Part shown: piece after piece, positions 53,992-64,000 of the stretch | How positions within the stretch are numbered: the stretch's first letter is position 1 | Layout: every line of letters begins with the position of its first letter | From: Erythrophleum ivorense | Taxonomy: Eukaryota; Streptophyta; Magnoliopsida; Fabales; Fabaceae | Assembly: GCA_026724425.1 (NCBI GenBank) | Contig: JAIUCV010000003.1 | Coordinates: 62,053,088 to 62,117,087 of the forward strand | Length of the DNA: 64,000 nt | Direction of reading: 5' to 3' | Position numbers and translations under genes: made by a program | The notes under the pieces: model-generated | Seen by the model: the letters and a program-made list of their open reading frames with translations, nothing else | What the model was told of the DNA's origin: nothing | Databases searched by the model: none

Positions 53992-54746
53992 TGTAAACAC
54001 CGTATTTTGTCCAGGCAGTCTTCCAAAATAATAATAAAATTAAAATATATATATATATATAGTAAAAAAATAAATATAAAATCAAACAAATCCTTTTAGT
54101 TTAATCAATCCAAAAAAAAAACTAAAGGAAAACTCAAAAAAGAAAGAAAAAAGAGAAAGAAGCAAAAACGCATTAATCTAAAATTAAAACAAAAGAAAAA
54201 TCAAAGGAGGAATAACAAAAATAAACAAATAAATAAATAAAAGAAGAAAATAGTTATAAAAAAATATATAAAAAAATATATATATATATATATAAATAAA
54301 AAAACAATAATATAAATAAAAATAAATAAGTAATAATAAAATAAGAAAATAGTAAGATAACTGGAATTGGGCCAAATCAGAACAAAAAGGATAAAAAAAA
54401 AGAGAGTTCAATCCAAAATGAGGCCAGAATTGGGCCGAAAAGAAAAAAGAGAAGTGGGCCTGTCTCGTTTGGGGTGTTGCACGCTGGACCTTTGATTTCA
54501 CTAACCCGAATCCACTACCCGAATAACTCACCAGAAGCCCAAGGAAGCAGAAAGGAGAACCCTAGACGCTTCTGGTCCCCCCCTCTGCTCTAGCTCTCCC
54601 GCAGGTGTTTTCGGATGAATCAGTACTGGAGGTGAGTGCTGGTGCTAGGAATTAGTGGAGCAGGCAAACGCGAACGCGAGGGGAGCCTGTACGTAGAGCA
54701 GACGGTGAGGTGCGAGAGCGAGAGTGAAGGTCACTCTCAAATCTGT

Positions 54747-54754
54747 TATAAAAA
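54747..54754 (+). promoter_or_regulatory. TATA box inside the LTR-type insertion
   Basis: TATAAAAA lies in a GC-richer stretch after several TGGGCC/GGGCCG motifs (about 54368, 54433 and 54457). It would start transcription near 54780, which fits the U3/R boundary of a long LTR. Short ORFs downstream show no recognisable protein. Confidence 0.4.
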
Positions 54755-56189
54755 GAGGGAGAGTTTTTTCTGGAGGGGAGTTTTTTTCGGAGAGAAAATC
54801 GGAGAGAGGAGAGGGAAATTACGGTGGGATCTTATTCTGGGCTTGAGAGATTAGAAGGAGCCGAGAAGGAAATCAGAGAGAGGGGACAGAAAAAGTTTTT
54901 CGGAGAGAGAAATCGAAGCGACGGAGGATTGGAGGTTTTCTAGCCGAGAAAGAAAATCGGGCGAGGAGTTCGAAGGGAGAAGGGCGGCAACCAGAAGGGT
55001 GTACCGGGAGCAGGTAGCGGCAGTGACTTGAGAAGGACTCATTCGATTCCCTGATCCCTGAAGGTATATTTCCTTTCCCTATTTCTTCATTACCCCGGGA
55101 TTCTGGAAATGTAAATGTGCTCTGATTCTGGGTGTCAATTCTTGAGATCCTCATGCTTTGAATACGATTTGAATCGATGTCTGTGGAATGTTGATCATGT
55201 GGATTCCTTCGGTGATTAGTTTTATTTTTCTTGACTATACATTTTTATTTCCCTTGCTGTATGATCCTGTTACTTCGTGCTGTGAACATGTGGATGTGTT
55301 CTGTGAGTGAGTTCATTGTGTGGTTTCTGAACATGAAATTAGAGCTAGAACCCTTGGGAATCATGTATGGCCGCGCGCATTAAAGTTAGCCTCTGTATAG
55401 ATATATAATAATTTCAGTTGATGGTTACTGCTTATCATATTGCTGGGTTGAACATGTTTTGTTTTTATTTCTGTTCTGTTTTCTCGCACAAGATATGCAA
55501 TTAAAATACTGTCATCTGTGTGCTGGAGTCGCATGTTGAAGCACATACAATCTGAGTGTTTGGCTGTTGCCCATTGTCCTGTTGTGTGGTGTCGTTAGAC
55601 ATAGCTGTATGCGAGTTGTTTTCTTATTCTGTCTTCCATATAGAATGTGAGATTTGGATGTTTTAGCCAATTTAGAATATAGGATTCTATCTCTTTTGTT
55701 CTTTGGTTTCAAAAAAAAGGAAAAAAAAGGGGGGGGTTCTACTGCTACTCCTCCGTTTGTTCCCTTAACACTTGGATTTGCTGAGTTCCCCTTTGAAAAG
55801 GACTTAAGCTTCCAATATATGTGGATGGATTATTCCTTAAGATTAAGGGAAGAAAGAAGCGGCCATTCTGTAATGCCGAGGGAAAGAAGGAGCGAGGAGC
55901 AATTGGAATCAAACTGTACATTTGTATAATTAACTTTCTTTTTCTTTTTTTTTCTTTTCTTTCCTTTTCGTTTTTATTTTTGTCTATTCTTGTAAATGTA
56001 TTCAAGAATAATGTAATAAGTATACCTAAACACCTAGCACACACATCAAGCTATTATATCGATTTGTATTTTTAGATAATGCTGTGTGGGGTTTCATATC
56101 CCCTTAAGCAACCAGGGACAGACCAAAAGGCCATGTGTGACAATAAGCTTCCATGATGCCTTTTTGGGCTTTGGATAGATATAATATAT

Positions 56190-56600
56190 TTTTTTTGGGC
56201 TCCAATAGCCCCATTCAAAAGATTGTAAAAGAAATTCAAAAAAAAAACGTTTTGGGCTTCTAGCCCTATTAAAAGTATTCAAAAAATGCTTTTGGGCTCC
56301 AATGGCCCCATTCCAAAGATTTCAAAAAAAAAAATGTTTTGGGCTTCTAGCCCTATTCAAAGTATTCCAAAAAAGACTTTTGGGCTCCAATGGCCCCATT
56401 CCAAAGATTTGAAAAAAAAAACGCTTTTGGGCTTCTAGCCCTATTCAAAGTATTCCAAAAATGCTTTTGGGCTCCGATGGCCCCATTCCAAAGATTGCAA
56501 AAAAAGAAAAAAAGTTTTGGGCTCTTAGCCTTATTCAAAAGCACTCCAAAAATGTTTCGGACCCCAATAGCCCCGTTCAAAAGAATGCAAAAGAGAAAAA
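56190..56600 (+). repeat. Tandem array, about 88-bp unit, 4.5 copies
   Basis: Each unit has two related halves: TTTTGGGCTCCAATGGCCCC, followed by ATTCCAAAGATTT and an A run, then TTTTGGGCTTCTAGCCCTAT and TCAAAGTATTCCAAAAA. Four units begin near 56190, 56290, 56377 and 56465, and a partial, more diverged fifth begins near 56554. Each half holds a small inverted repeat (GGGCT...AGCCC or GGGC...GCCC) that could form a short hairpin. The array lies inside the LTR-type insertion. Confidence 0.85.
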
Positions 56601-57580
56601 AGGGAAGGGAAATAAAAATAAGAATAACAAAAGTAAATAGATAGGGCAAGATGAAACCAAAGCAAAAAAAAAATAAACAATAGAAAACAATAGGAAAAAA
56701 TGAAATTAAAATAATAATGAATAATAGACAAAGAAATAATAAAATAAAATCAAAAGGAAAAAAATGAAATACACCAAAAAGAAAAAAGGGAAAAAAGAAA
56801 ACACCAAAAAGAAGAAAACATAGAAACGCAAAATTTAGAGGGAACATAAATTAAAGAAGAAAATAAAATATGCTAAAGAAAAAAAAGTAAAAAAAAAAGA
56901 AGGGAGAGAAAGGAAGGAAAAATAATAAAAATTAAACAAAAAAAAAGCATGTAGAAAACGAGGAAAAATAATAAAATAAAATATTACAACAAAAGATTAA
57001 TAATTCAAAAACAAAACAAACAAAAAGAAAAAAAAAATCAAAAAACAAAAACAAAAAAATTGAAACAAGGGATAATAAAAATAAAATTGAACGAAAAGCA
57101 AAAAAAATGGTAAGGAAAAGAGAGGAAAATTGAAAAGACAAAAAGAAAGTAAAATTGTCTTTACTTTTAACAAACTAAAACACAATCAATCAATTTCAAA
57201 ATCATTTTATTTGTTAAAAGGGAAGGTAAATTTTAATTTCTTAGTTTTTTTTCGAAAAACAAAACAAAATAAAATAAATAAATAAAAACAATAAGAGAAA
57301 AAAAAACCAACCAAAAAATAATAATAATTAAAAACAAATAAAAAAAACAAAACAAAACACAAAACAAAAACAAAACAAAACACAAAAGGAAAACAAAACA
57401 AAAACAAAGGAAAAAAAACCCAAAGACAACAACCAAAATAAAAAGACTAAACAATAAAAAAAAACAAAAACAAAACAAAACAAAACACAAAACAAAATAA
57501 AACAAAACACAAAAGAAAACAAAAGGAAAACAAAACACAAAACAAAACAAAACAAAAACAAACAAAACAAAATATCAATC
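56600..57580 (+). repeat. Strand-asymmetric A-rich, T-poor tract with AAAAC/AAAACAC repeats
   Basis: For almost 1 kb the plus strand is nearly all A with G, C and few T. The first part is A/G-rich (AAAGAAAAAAGGG), and from about 57250 it is an irregular array of AAAAC, AAAACAC and AAAAGG units. The reverse strand shows long Phe/Leu/Cys/Val-rich open frames, which are an artefact of the missing stop codons in T-rich text. Confidence 0.85.
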
Positions 57581-57584
57581 AAAT

Positions 57585-58160
57585 CCAAATCTCTAATCGA
57601 ACTACGTGGACTTTGATCCTTCCTGAAAGGTATGTAGGCCCTAGGCTCTCATCCTAGGTCAAGTCCGTCCTTGTAAATAAAATATTTTTCTTTAAGTTTC
57701 TTTCCTTTCCTTTTTATTTCAATTATTAAGTTTCTTTGCGTTTACTTTAACATTGATTTCTTTTTTTATTTTCAACTTTATTACTTTCTATTTCTTTATT
57801 CAATTTCTGCATGTGATTTGTTAAGGAGAGTTGAAATAGAATTTAGGCCATTTTATTTTTGCACAATTAACTTAGGGTAACCGTTCTTAGTAACGGGTGT
57901 AGTGGGGTGCCTAACACCTTCCCCACTCACAATTGACTCCCGGATCCATTTTCTGGTTTGTAGACCGTTTTTTTAAATAAAAAGGTTTTTCCAAAGTTTT
58001 GTCTTGTAAAAAATAAAATTTTGGTGGCGACTCCTGAACCCTATCTATTACTTCATCTCATTTCAATTTTAAATTTCGGTTTTTGATTTCATATGAGAAA
58101 ATCGAATTTTTCAAATTTATTTGAAAAAAGGCGCCACGCGGTCGCATTTTCGGGTGTGAC
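57585..58160 (+). other. 3' end of the LTR-type insertion
   Basis: Mixed composition. Contains GGGGTGCCTAACACCTTCCC (about 57905), the TGGTGGCGACTCC motif, and a final GGCGCCACGCGGTCGCATTT followed by TCGGGTGTGACA. GGCGCC is a 6-bp palindrome close to the end. No coding sequence. Confidence 0.5.
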
Positions 58161-58161
58161 A

Positions 58162-59450
58162 ACTATTATCCAAACCCACACATTACTTAGGAACTACTCA
58201 ACTTTTTAGATAAGAACTTTATTGTAAAACAAACTCAACAATTTCTTGGAATAGCCAATTTCATCAAAGGTTTTCTTCTGCATGCTTTAAATCATACTAA
58301 CCAGCTATTTAAACTTTCAAAAAAGAGGAATCTCCCACCTTAGGAACATAAACAAACAATAGCTGTAAATCACCTTAACAAAATCACACAAAATCCTTTA
58401 CCTGTAAGGATTCCTAATAAAGGAAAAAAGATACTTCAAACTGATACTAGTGATAATTTCTGAAGAGTTGTTCTTATAAAAATAGAATATGGCAAACAAT
58501 ACTACTATGATCACACAAGTGAATAATTCAAAGACTCTGAAAATTATTATCATGCTATATATAAGGAAATCTTAGTAATCAAAAAAGGGAATTGAAAATT
58601 TTAGTTTCCATCTTAGCCCTTATAATTTTGTGGTTCAAATGAACCATTCATCTTTTCCTAATATATTAAAGTTTAAAATGAAAGTCTCACTTAACAAATA
58701 GTTACTTAGATGGAATGGAAAGACTAGTTATCACACTATAAATTTAAGGTCCAATACATTAAAGGTTACAAAATCTCATTGTAGATTATCTTTTTTGACC
58801 TAAGATAATAAACCTTGTCACAACAACAAAACAAATTTCTCTTATTTTCATGGCTCATTTTATCCCTGGTTGTGCCATTCACCATCCTCTTCCTTTTGTA
58901 GCCCAGAATCAATAAGATTTTCCACCATGTCTCAAGAAACTAACTGACCTATCTAAAGTGAAGAAACTTGCTGAAAAACCCTTTTATATTATCTCTATCA
59001 TTACCTCAAAGACTCTTTTCTTCCTATCTATTCATTTTATTTCAATCTAAAAACTACCTTCTTCATCCTTTTCAGGATTCGCACTCTTGTCATTGATGAC
59101 ACACTTTGGTATTTATGGGCACTCACTACTCTCTATACAGGTGCCATTGAATTCCCTCCTCTCTTAATTTATAATTTCCTTTGCTAAGCTGAAAATCATA
59201 ATTCCAATCTTTTGATTCTCCTAAAATGGTACTTACTACTATATTGTTGGAGTGAGGAACTACAAAAAATCATCCTCTATCACATCTTAGGGAACAATCT
59301 TCGACAAGATTAACTAGTTGCAAACATTTTCATTCTCCATAGGCCATACTAGACTAGAAGAAACAATATGCTTCCTATTAGGAACTATGCCTACGAGTGG
59401 AATATTTTTCTTAATTGGACAAAACAAAAAATCGGAGCTCTTAAAATTTT
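58162..59450 (+). mobile_element. Decayed pararetrovirus-like region, 3' part after the insertion
   Basis: Directly after the ACTAT duplication, the plus strand continues with polyprotein-like text: a frame at about 58230-58320 reading QTQQFLGIANFIKG, as expected just downstream of the RT fingers/palm, then RNase H-like and C-terminal sequence. All of it is broken by stops. Together with the part before 53992 it is one copy split by the 4.17 kb insertion. The end near 59.45 kb is uncertain. Same reservations on family as for the 5' part. Confidence 0.45.
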
Positions 59451-59559
59451 AAAATGTTTTTATGTGAACTTAATAATTATGAAGAAAAACAATTTGTCTT
59501 TTGCACATCTTTTAACCCAATCCTTGGTGAGTTTAGCCTAGGCAAACCAAGAATGTTAG

Positions 59560-60060
59560 AGTTTGATTTGCCAAATATAGAAGTATGAACTGAAACCCAA
59601 ATGTCTAAGTTTCTTCAAGGTTCAAGTTCATAGTCAAGGTCGACCCAAGCCCAAGACGAGTACAAGCAAGATTTACAATATCTGAATGAGTTAAATGATT
59701 TTGATAATATAAAAGAATTATTAACTAAGTACTTTAAGAAAATAAAAAAAGATGACCCAAATGAAATAGATAGGTCAAACAACCTAAACTTATTTTCATC
59801 ACATAAGCCTATTGTGAAGGCTTTTATAAGTACTCCAATGTTGAAGTTAATAAGAGTCTTAAACAACAAAGAAAATAGGAAGAGCATAAACCAAATTTAA
59901 AGTATCTTTGAGCATTATATAGGTTAGAGTCAAGAGATATTTGAGGATATATAATTTTACTAAATAGGATTATGATAGATAATGGGGCCAATGTTAAATT
60001 GCGATACAAAAATTATTATGATACTATGGGATAGAGTGCACGTATAATCAAGTGCATACT
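59560..60060 (+). mobile_element. Possible Ty3/gypsy relic (protease region)
   Basis: A plus-strand frame reads QAQDEYKQDLQYLNELNDFD and, further on, HKPIVKAFISTPMLKLIRVL. After a stop-rich gap, another reads IMIDNGANVKLRYKNYYDTMG-like text around 59960-60020, which resembles the aspartic protease active site of Ty3 elements (DxGA). It appears separate from the pararetrovirus-like copy. The call is weak. Confidence 0.3.
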
Positions 60061-60069
60061 TATAATGGT

Positions 60070-61200
60070 ACGATTCCGATGTTGTCCTCAAAGGCCAATA
60101 GGCTTATCATAAGCCCATCTCAACTATGTTTTGCCATTGGACTAACAAAACCTATTAGGCTAGATTAGTACTCATTAGTAGAGATATTCTTAAAGTGTAA
60201 TATTGTTTATATTTTTTTAATAAAAAATTAAACCTAATAAAATAAAACTCATATATTAATAAATTAACATTTTTTACAGTAGATAATAGAATATAAATCT
60301 TATACAACACTATTTATATGATAATAAAATAATGGATAATTGAATGTTAAATTCAATTATATAACTTAGTGTTATTTTATTAGTAGGTAAATTTCATTTT
60401 ATTTAATTTAATTTTTTTTATTGGAGATAATATAAATGATGTAACACTTAGTTAAGACTTTCTCTTCATTAGTTATATATTTTTAGTTTGAATCCTCTCC
60501 TACTTGGTGAACTATTCTATAAGAGAAAAATGAAAAGAGAAAATGACACAAAAAATAAAACTTTAAGTAAAACTCTTTTTTTTTTTTACCCATGGATTCT
60601 TTTCTCTCTCTCTCTTGAACACAAATTGCTTTTCTATTTGGTATAAGTAGAAGAGAATTTGAACTTACATATTTCTTACATAACTTCAAGTTCTTCGATA
60701 AATTAAGGATAATAATTTAAAAATGAGGAAAGAAAAATGAGAGAAATAAGTGAAAAAAAAAAAGTAAACTCACATGTTTACCATTGTGTCATATTTTTTC
60801 TTTTATACAATATTGCAAGATCTATTAATTTTTTTCCTTGGGTGATATAAAAAGCACAAAGCCCAAAGAAAAAATGAAAGAGTAAGAAAAAGTACAAGAC
60901 AAAAATCAAATCTAAATATATCAAATCTCTTCTCGCGCTTAGTAAAAATAAAAAATATCATTAGAACAAAAACTCTTGCATCATAATATCACTTAGTTAT
61001 AGAAAAGTAATATCACAAACCATAGAATATCAAAATAAACAAAAAGCCTTCTATTTAGACGCTATTTGAATATACCACAAGAGATAAAATACAAAATCTT
61101 AAATGAAATAAGTCATTATTTAAAACATTTTTTAGTAATATAATACAAAGACTAAAACACCCTTCTTTATCATTAAAAAACCCCATTATTTTCCTCCACT
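60070..61200. other. Gene-free AT-rich stretch
   Basis: No gene or clear repeat recognised. A/T runs and a short (TC)n at about 60604-60616. Confidence 0.4.
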
Positions 61201-61204
61201 CTAA

Positions 61205-61763
61205 GGCCTCGTTTGGTACAAAAAATTAGTTTTTGATGGAATAGGAATGAAAAATGAAATGAGAATAGAAAAGAATATTATACTCTATAGTTATGTTTGG
61301 TATGATAAAAGAAAAAATATAAATATTTTTATTTTTTTATATTTAAAATGAAATAAAAGAAAGATTAAAAAACCAAAATATCCTTAATTAATTTTTATTG
61401 TTAATAATTATAAAATATCATAAAATAATTATTTTTAATTATCAATAATAATAAAAAATAAAAAAATAATTATTTTTTTATTTTTGATAATATTAAAATA
61501 ATAATATTTCAATTTTAAAAAATTAATTTTAATTATCTCTACCACTAGAAATTCAAACACACAGGAATAAGATAGTCCAAAAATTTGCTTTTTCTTAAAT
61601 TAGACTACTTCCCATCAAAAGTGTGAAAGTTTATATTCTCCCATGTTTAAAGGTTTCAACTTTTTCAAGAAAGAAGTCACCCCGAGTACCAAATATATTT
61701 TCCTTACTCTCCCATTCTCTTTTCCATTCCATGAATGCCCTCTCCTTTCTACCAAACGAAGCC
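61205..61763. mobile_element. Tourist-like MITE, copy B
   Basis: The left end GGCCTCGTTTGGTA and the reverse complement of the right end, GGCTTCGTTTGGTA, are a 14-bp terminal inverted repeat with one mismatch. TAA flanks both ends (61202-61204 and 61764-61766), the PIF/Harbinger target duplication. The 559-bp AT-rich body matches copy A at 10844-11380. It is non-coding. The near-perfect ends suggest it is the younger copy. Confidence 0.8.
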
Positions 61764-61769
61764 TAAAGG

Positions 61770-62532
61770 GTCAATGACTTATATTTAAAACTACACATAT
61801 ACCCCCATTATGACTCCAAACAATGGCCAGCATTTATTTGATAAGGTAGAATTGAAAAGTTAAAAAAAAAATTGTAAACCACTTCTATTCCATTTATTTT
61901 ATCGCAACTTCCAAACAATGATATAAAAAACTCCCTCTCTTCTATTAAAACTCTTAAACAGTAAAAAAATACAGAATTTGGTATTTTACTCGAGTCCATT
62001 TAATTTCATTATTTGTCATTCGATTGTAGACTCTCAAATAAAACTTTCAATGTTACTACAGTTTAAGTTGACTCAGCCTTTCTTAAAAATTCACCGAGTC
62101 CAATAGATTAAAAAGGGGGGGGGGGGGGGGGGGGAACAAATGAAAAGACCACCCCATAGCTAATCTTCTGGAAGTACTAGTCAACAAAGCTAACTATGAT
62201 TGGAATTTGCTCTAACAACTACACACTTCAAATATATAGTGCACTCATTCTGTTATATATATATATATATATATATATTTATTTATTTATTTATATACAC
62301 ACGAAATCACGAAAGTTTAAACTTCAAATCTCTTGTGAACTATGTCCATCTCTCAACTCTAACAACTAAGCCACAGCCAATTATATCGTGCTCATTCATC
62401 GAAAGACAATTATAAAAAGAGGAAGAATGGGGTATAATATCGGATAAGAATATAGACATAGAATGAAGAAAGAATTAGGAGAAGAGGGGTAAAAAAAAAG
62501 GAGGATTATACACGGGCTAGGATCTTCCCTAT
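61770..62532. other. Stretch downstream of CLPX without a gene
   Basis: Contains a 20-bp G run (62115-62134), a (TA)n tract followed by ATTT units (62255-62295), and the CLPX 3' UTR (minus strand). On the minus strand at about 62283-62380 the text GTGGCTTAGTTGTTAGAG, then AGATTTGAAGTTTAAAC and a simple-repeat tail, loosely resembles a tRNA-derived SINE head. Confidence 0.35.
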
Positions 62533-63571
62533 TTACAAACATATGGCTCTTGCTTGACCTTCCAAAGTACCACCAGCATCTCTGTATATGATTTTTGCTC
62601 CACATCCAGGACTACTCACTGATCCAACAGCCTCTTCATCAACTAGGGCCTCTTTTATGTTATTAATACCATCCTTGTCTGGAATCTGTGGATACAGTAA
62701 CCCAAAACTAAAAGAGTCACATTCCTGTTCAAATAAAAACAACAAATAGACATAAAATCCCAAATGCACCGATCTCATGTAAGAGTATACCACTTCAAAT
62801 CACCAAAAAGGGAATTGAGTTTCAGAGGAAGTCCAAAGACATCCTTGACTACAATTCCAAAAAGACACAAACACTTATTTTGTTCCTTGAAAGATGGTGT
62901 TATTATCAATTTAATATTCAATAGATTTTTTATATCTCTTTAGTACCTGCGAGTATTATTTTGTTAACTCCCATGGAATATTTAATCCTCCCAAAGTTGT
63001 ATAGAATCATTTAGTATCTAGAATGGTGATACTGGATCAAAATATACCTTTGGATACTAAAGTGATACAGAGGATCTATAGAGTATCAAATTGACAATCA
63101 AAGTATCAAACAATTTTTCATAGACAAAAATAGGGTGTTTGTCAAAAAAAAATATCAAAAGATGTTTCCATTCTTCTCAACTGGATTGGAAGGTTTGAGG
63201 AATATGGACAAAGAAGATAGAATATTATTCCCATATGGATCCATATGTACCTCAAACATTGCTTCAGTAAGAACATTCTCTAATATGGCTCTCAAACCAC
63301 GGGCGCCAGTGTTCTTTGCCATGGCTTTCCTCGCAATCAATCTCAAAGCATTGTCAGTAAAATGCAAATTGACCTGAAATGTTAAACCAGAAATTAAATA
63401 AGACACTCCAAAGAGGCTGTCATACTGGCATCTAATGCTGAATATCTCAGCAAGGTAGGAGAGAGAAAAGAACTTCTGAGCAAAATTGGAATGGTTTAAA
63501 AGGCTTACATTGTTCATTCTGAACATCTTCTTATATTGTTTAATAAGGGCATTTTTAGGTTCAACAAGGAC
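62533..63571 (-). CDS. CLPX: CLPX, ATP-binding unfoldase subunit of Clp protease (mitochondrial type), 3' exons only
   Basis: Three exons on the minus strand join in phase 0: 63571-63509 (VLVEPKNALIKQYKKMFRMN), 63373-63251 (VNLHFTDNALRLIARKAMAK, then NTGARGLRAILENVLTEAMF) and 62685-62533 (IPDKDGINNIKEALVDEEAV, then GSVSSPGCGAKI to a TAA at 62533). All borders are GT-AG. This is the C-terminal AAA+ small domain; GARGLR (63290-63307) is the sensor II motif whose Arg contacts ATP. The known role is to unfold substrates and feed ClpP, in plants mainly in mitochondria. Upstream exons (zinc-binding, Walker A/B, pore loop) lie beyond 64000. After CGAKI the tail reads IYRDAGGTLEGQARAICL, unlike the usual basic/acidic plant CLPX tail, so alternative splicing or a species-specific end is possible. 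The gene looks intact where visible. Confidence 0.85.
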
Positions 63572-63678
63572 CTGTCTCATAAAAGATACTGTAAGAAATA
63601 GTGAAGTTAACAAGGCTGAGAAAAGATTAAATTAAAAAAAAAAAAAAGCTTCTGGTCTCATGTCATGTTTTACAAACT

Positions 63679-63876
63679 CCCCTGTTTGGTTGCAGGGGAA
63701 AAGTGAAATAGAAATGGAAAATTGTGGAAAATATCCATTATACCATTGGAATCATTATTCAATAATATCTATAGTTTTTTTATAACTTTTTAAAAATAAA
63801 AGTACAACAGTCATTTTTTATCCATAAAATTATATATTTCCTTTCCATTCCTAACTTTCTATGTACCAAATAGGCC
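63679..63876. mobile_element. Candidate MITE in a CLPX intron
   Basis: The left end CCCCTGTTTGGT and the reverse complement of the right end, GGCCTATTTGGT, form an imperfect inverted repeat around about 200 bp of AT-rich DNA. The ATTTTTTATCCATAAA text near the right side also recalls the MITE at 6077. No matching 3-bp duplication is seen, so the exact ends are uncertain. It lies upstream (intronic) of the first visible CLPX exon. Confidence 0.4.
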
Positions 63877-64000
63877 TTAATATTTTGCAACCACATATTT
63901 CCATCATAATTAACTATAATGTAGCAGAGTTGCACACATAGTAACATTTAACCAGTTGGTTTGAGCAGTTAAAAGCAGATGGAAACCCAAAGCATCTGCA

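Larger units (their letters stand above)
53992..58161 (+). mobile_element. 4.17 kb non-coding LTR-type insertion (solo LTR or LARD-like element)
   Basis: It starts with TGTAAACACC and ends with GGGTGTGACA. The reverse complement of the end, TGTCACACCC, roughly mirrors the start. ACTAT flanks it on both sides (53987-53991 and 58162-58166), a perfect 5-bp target duplication. It carries no retrotransposon protein. Inside are an A-rich start, a GC-richer transcription-unit-like part (54.36-56.0 kb) with a TATA box, an 88-bp tandem array, about 1 kb of T-poor A-rich DNA, and an end with TTGGTGGCGACTCC at 58021-58034. The last phrase resembles the primer-binding-site region I recall for Tat/Ogre-type Ty3 elements. 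A solo LTR of a long-LTR Tat/Ogre-like element explains most of this. A LARD is the alternative. It inserted after the pararetrovirus-like copy was in place. Confidence 0.7.

Noticed and set aside
54184..54531. Minus-strand ORF of 115 codons at the start of the LTR insertion
   Set aside because: Tyr/Phe/Leu-rich reading of an A-rich plus strand; no conserved domain.
56353..57588. Long minus-strand ORFs rich in Phe, Leu, Cys and Val
   Set aside because: They come from T-rich reverse text of the A-rich tract and the tandem array; the composition removes stop codons. There is no domain and no start context.
63135..63377. Plus-strand ORF opposite CLPX exon
   Set aside because: Shadow of the CLPX exon on the other strand.

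Overview
The window is nuclear DNA of a flowering plant, most likely a woody eudicot. The evidence is AT-rich intergenic DNA (estimated by eye at about 30% GC), GT-AG introns of 0.1 to 1.5 kb, plant-type protein families (NPF4 transporter, SPF30 splicing factor, CLPX), Tourist-like MITEs, Ty1/copia and Sirevirus debris and a very long plant-type LTR. Grapevine (Vitis) or a similar woody species is my guess and is not proven.

Three genes can be read with confidence. (1) A complete five-exon NPF4-type NRT1/PTR transporter lies at 26449-31188 (+) and encodes 594 aa. (2) A complete eight-exon SPF30/SMNDC1-like Tudor splicing factor lies at 34768-41332 (+) and encodes about 295 aa. (3) The last three coding exons of a CLPX-type AAA+ unfoldase lie at 62533-63571 (-); its 5' part runs off the right edge. 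They are unrelated housekeeping or transport functions and do not form a cluster.

Broken host sequence includes a DTW-domain fragment at 4.15-4.38 kb (-), a lone exon of a Raf-like MAPKKK at 45.18-45.31 kb (+), a possible FAR1/FHY3-like relic at 23.8-24.4 kb (-), and an unidentified split gene at 6.3-8.5 kb (+) with a promoter-like region interrupted by a MITE.

Layout: 1-3.3 kb, end of a decayed Sirevirus-like copia element (-) with a post-pol ORF, polypurine tract and start of its 3' LTR. 3.3-26 kb, mostly gene-poor DNA with relics, MITEs and microsatellites. 26-31 kb, NPF4 gene. 31-34 kb, repeat DNA. 34.5-41.3 kb, SPF30 gene, flanked by two inverted copies of one repeat of about 1.35 kb. 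43-45 kb, AT-rich DNA. 45.4-49 kb, decayed Ty1/copia element (-). 50-59.5 kb, a decayed pararetrovirus-like polyprotein region (+), split by a 4.17 kb LTR-type insertion (53992-58161) with a perfect 5-bp target duplication. 59.6-60.1 kb, a possible Ty3/gypsy relic. 61.2-61.8 kb, a Tourist-like MITE. 62.5 kb to the end, CLPX.

I found no clearly new multi-gene system. The strongest leads are the residue changes in the NPF4 protein, the inverted repeats around SPF30, and the structured non-coding interior of the 4.17 kb LTR insertion.
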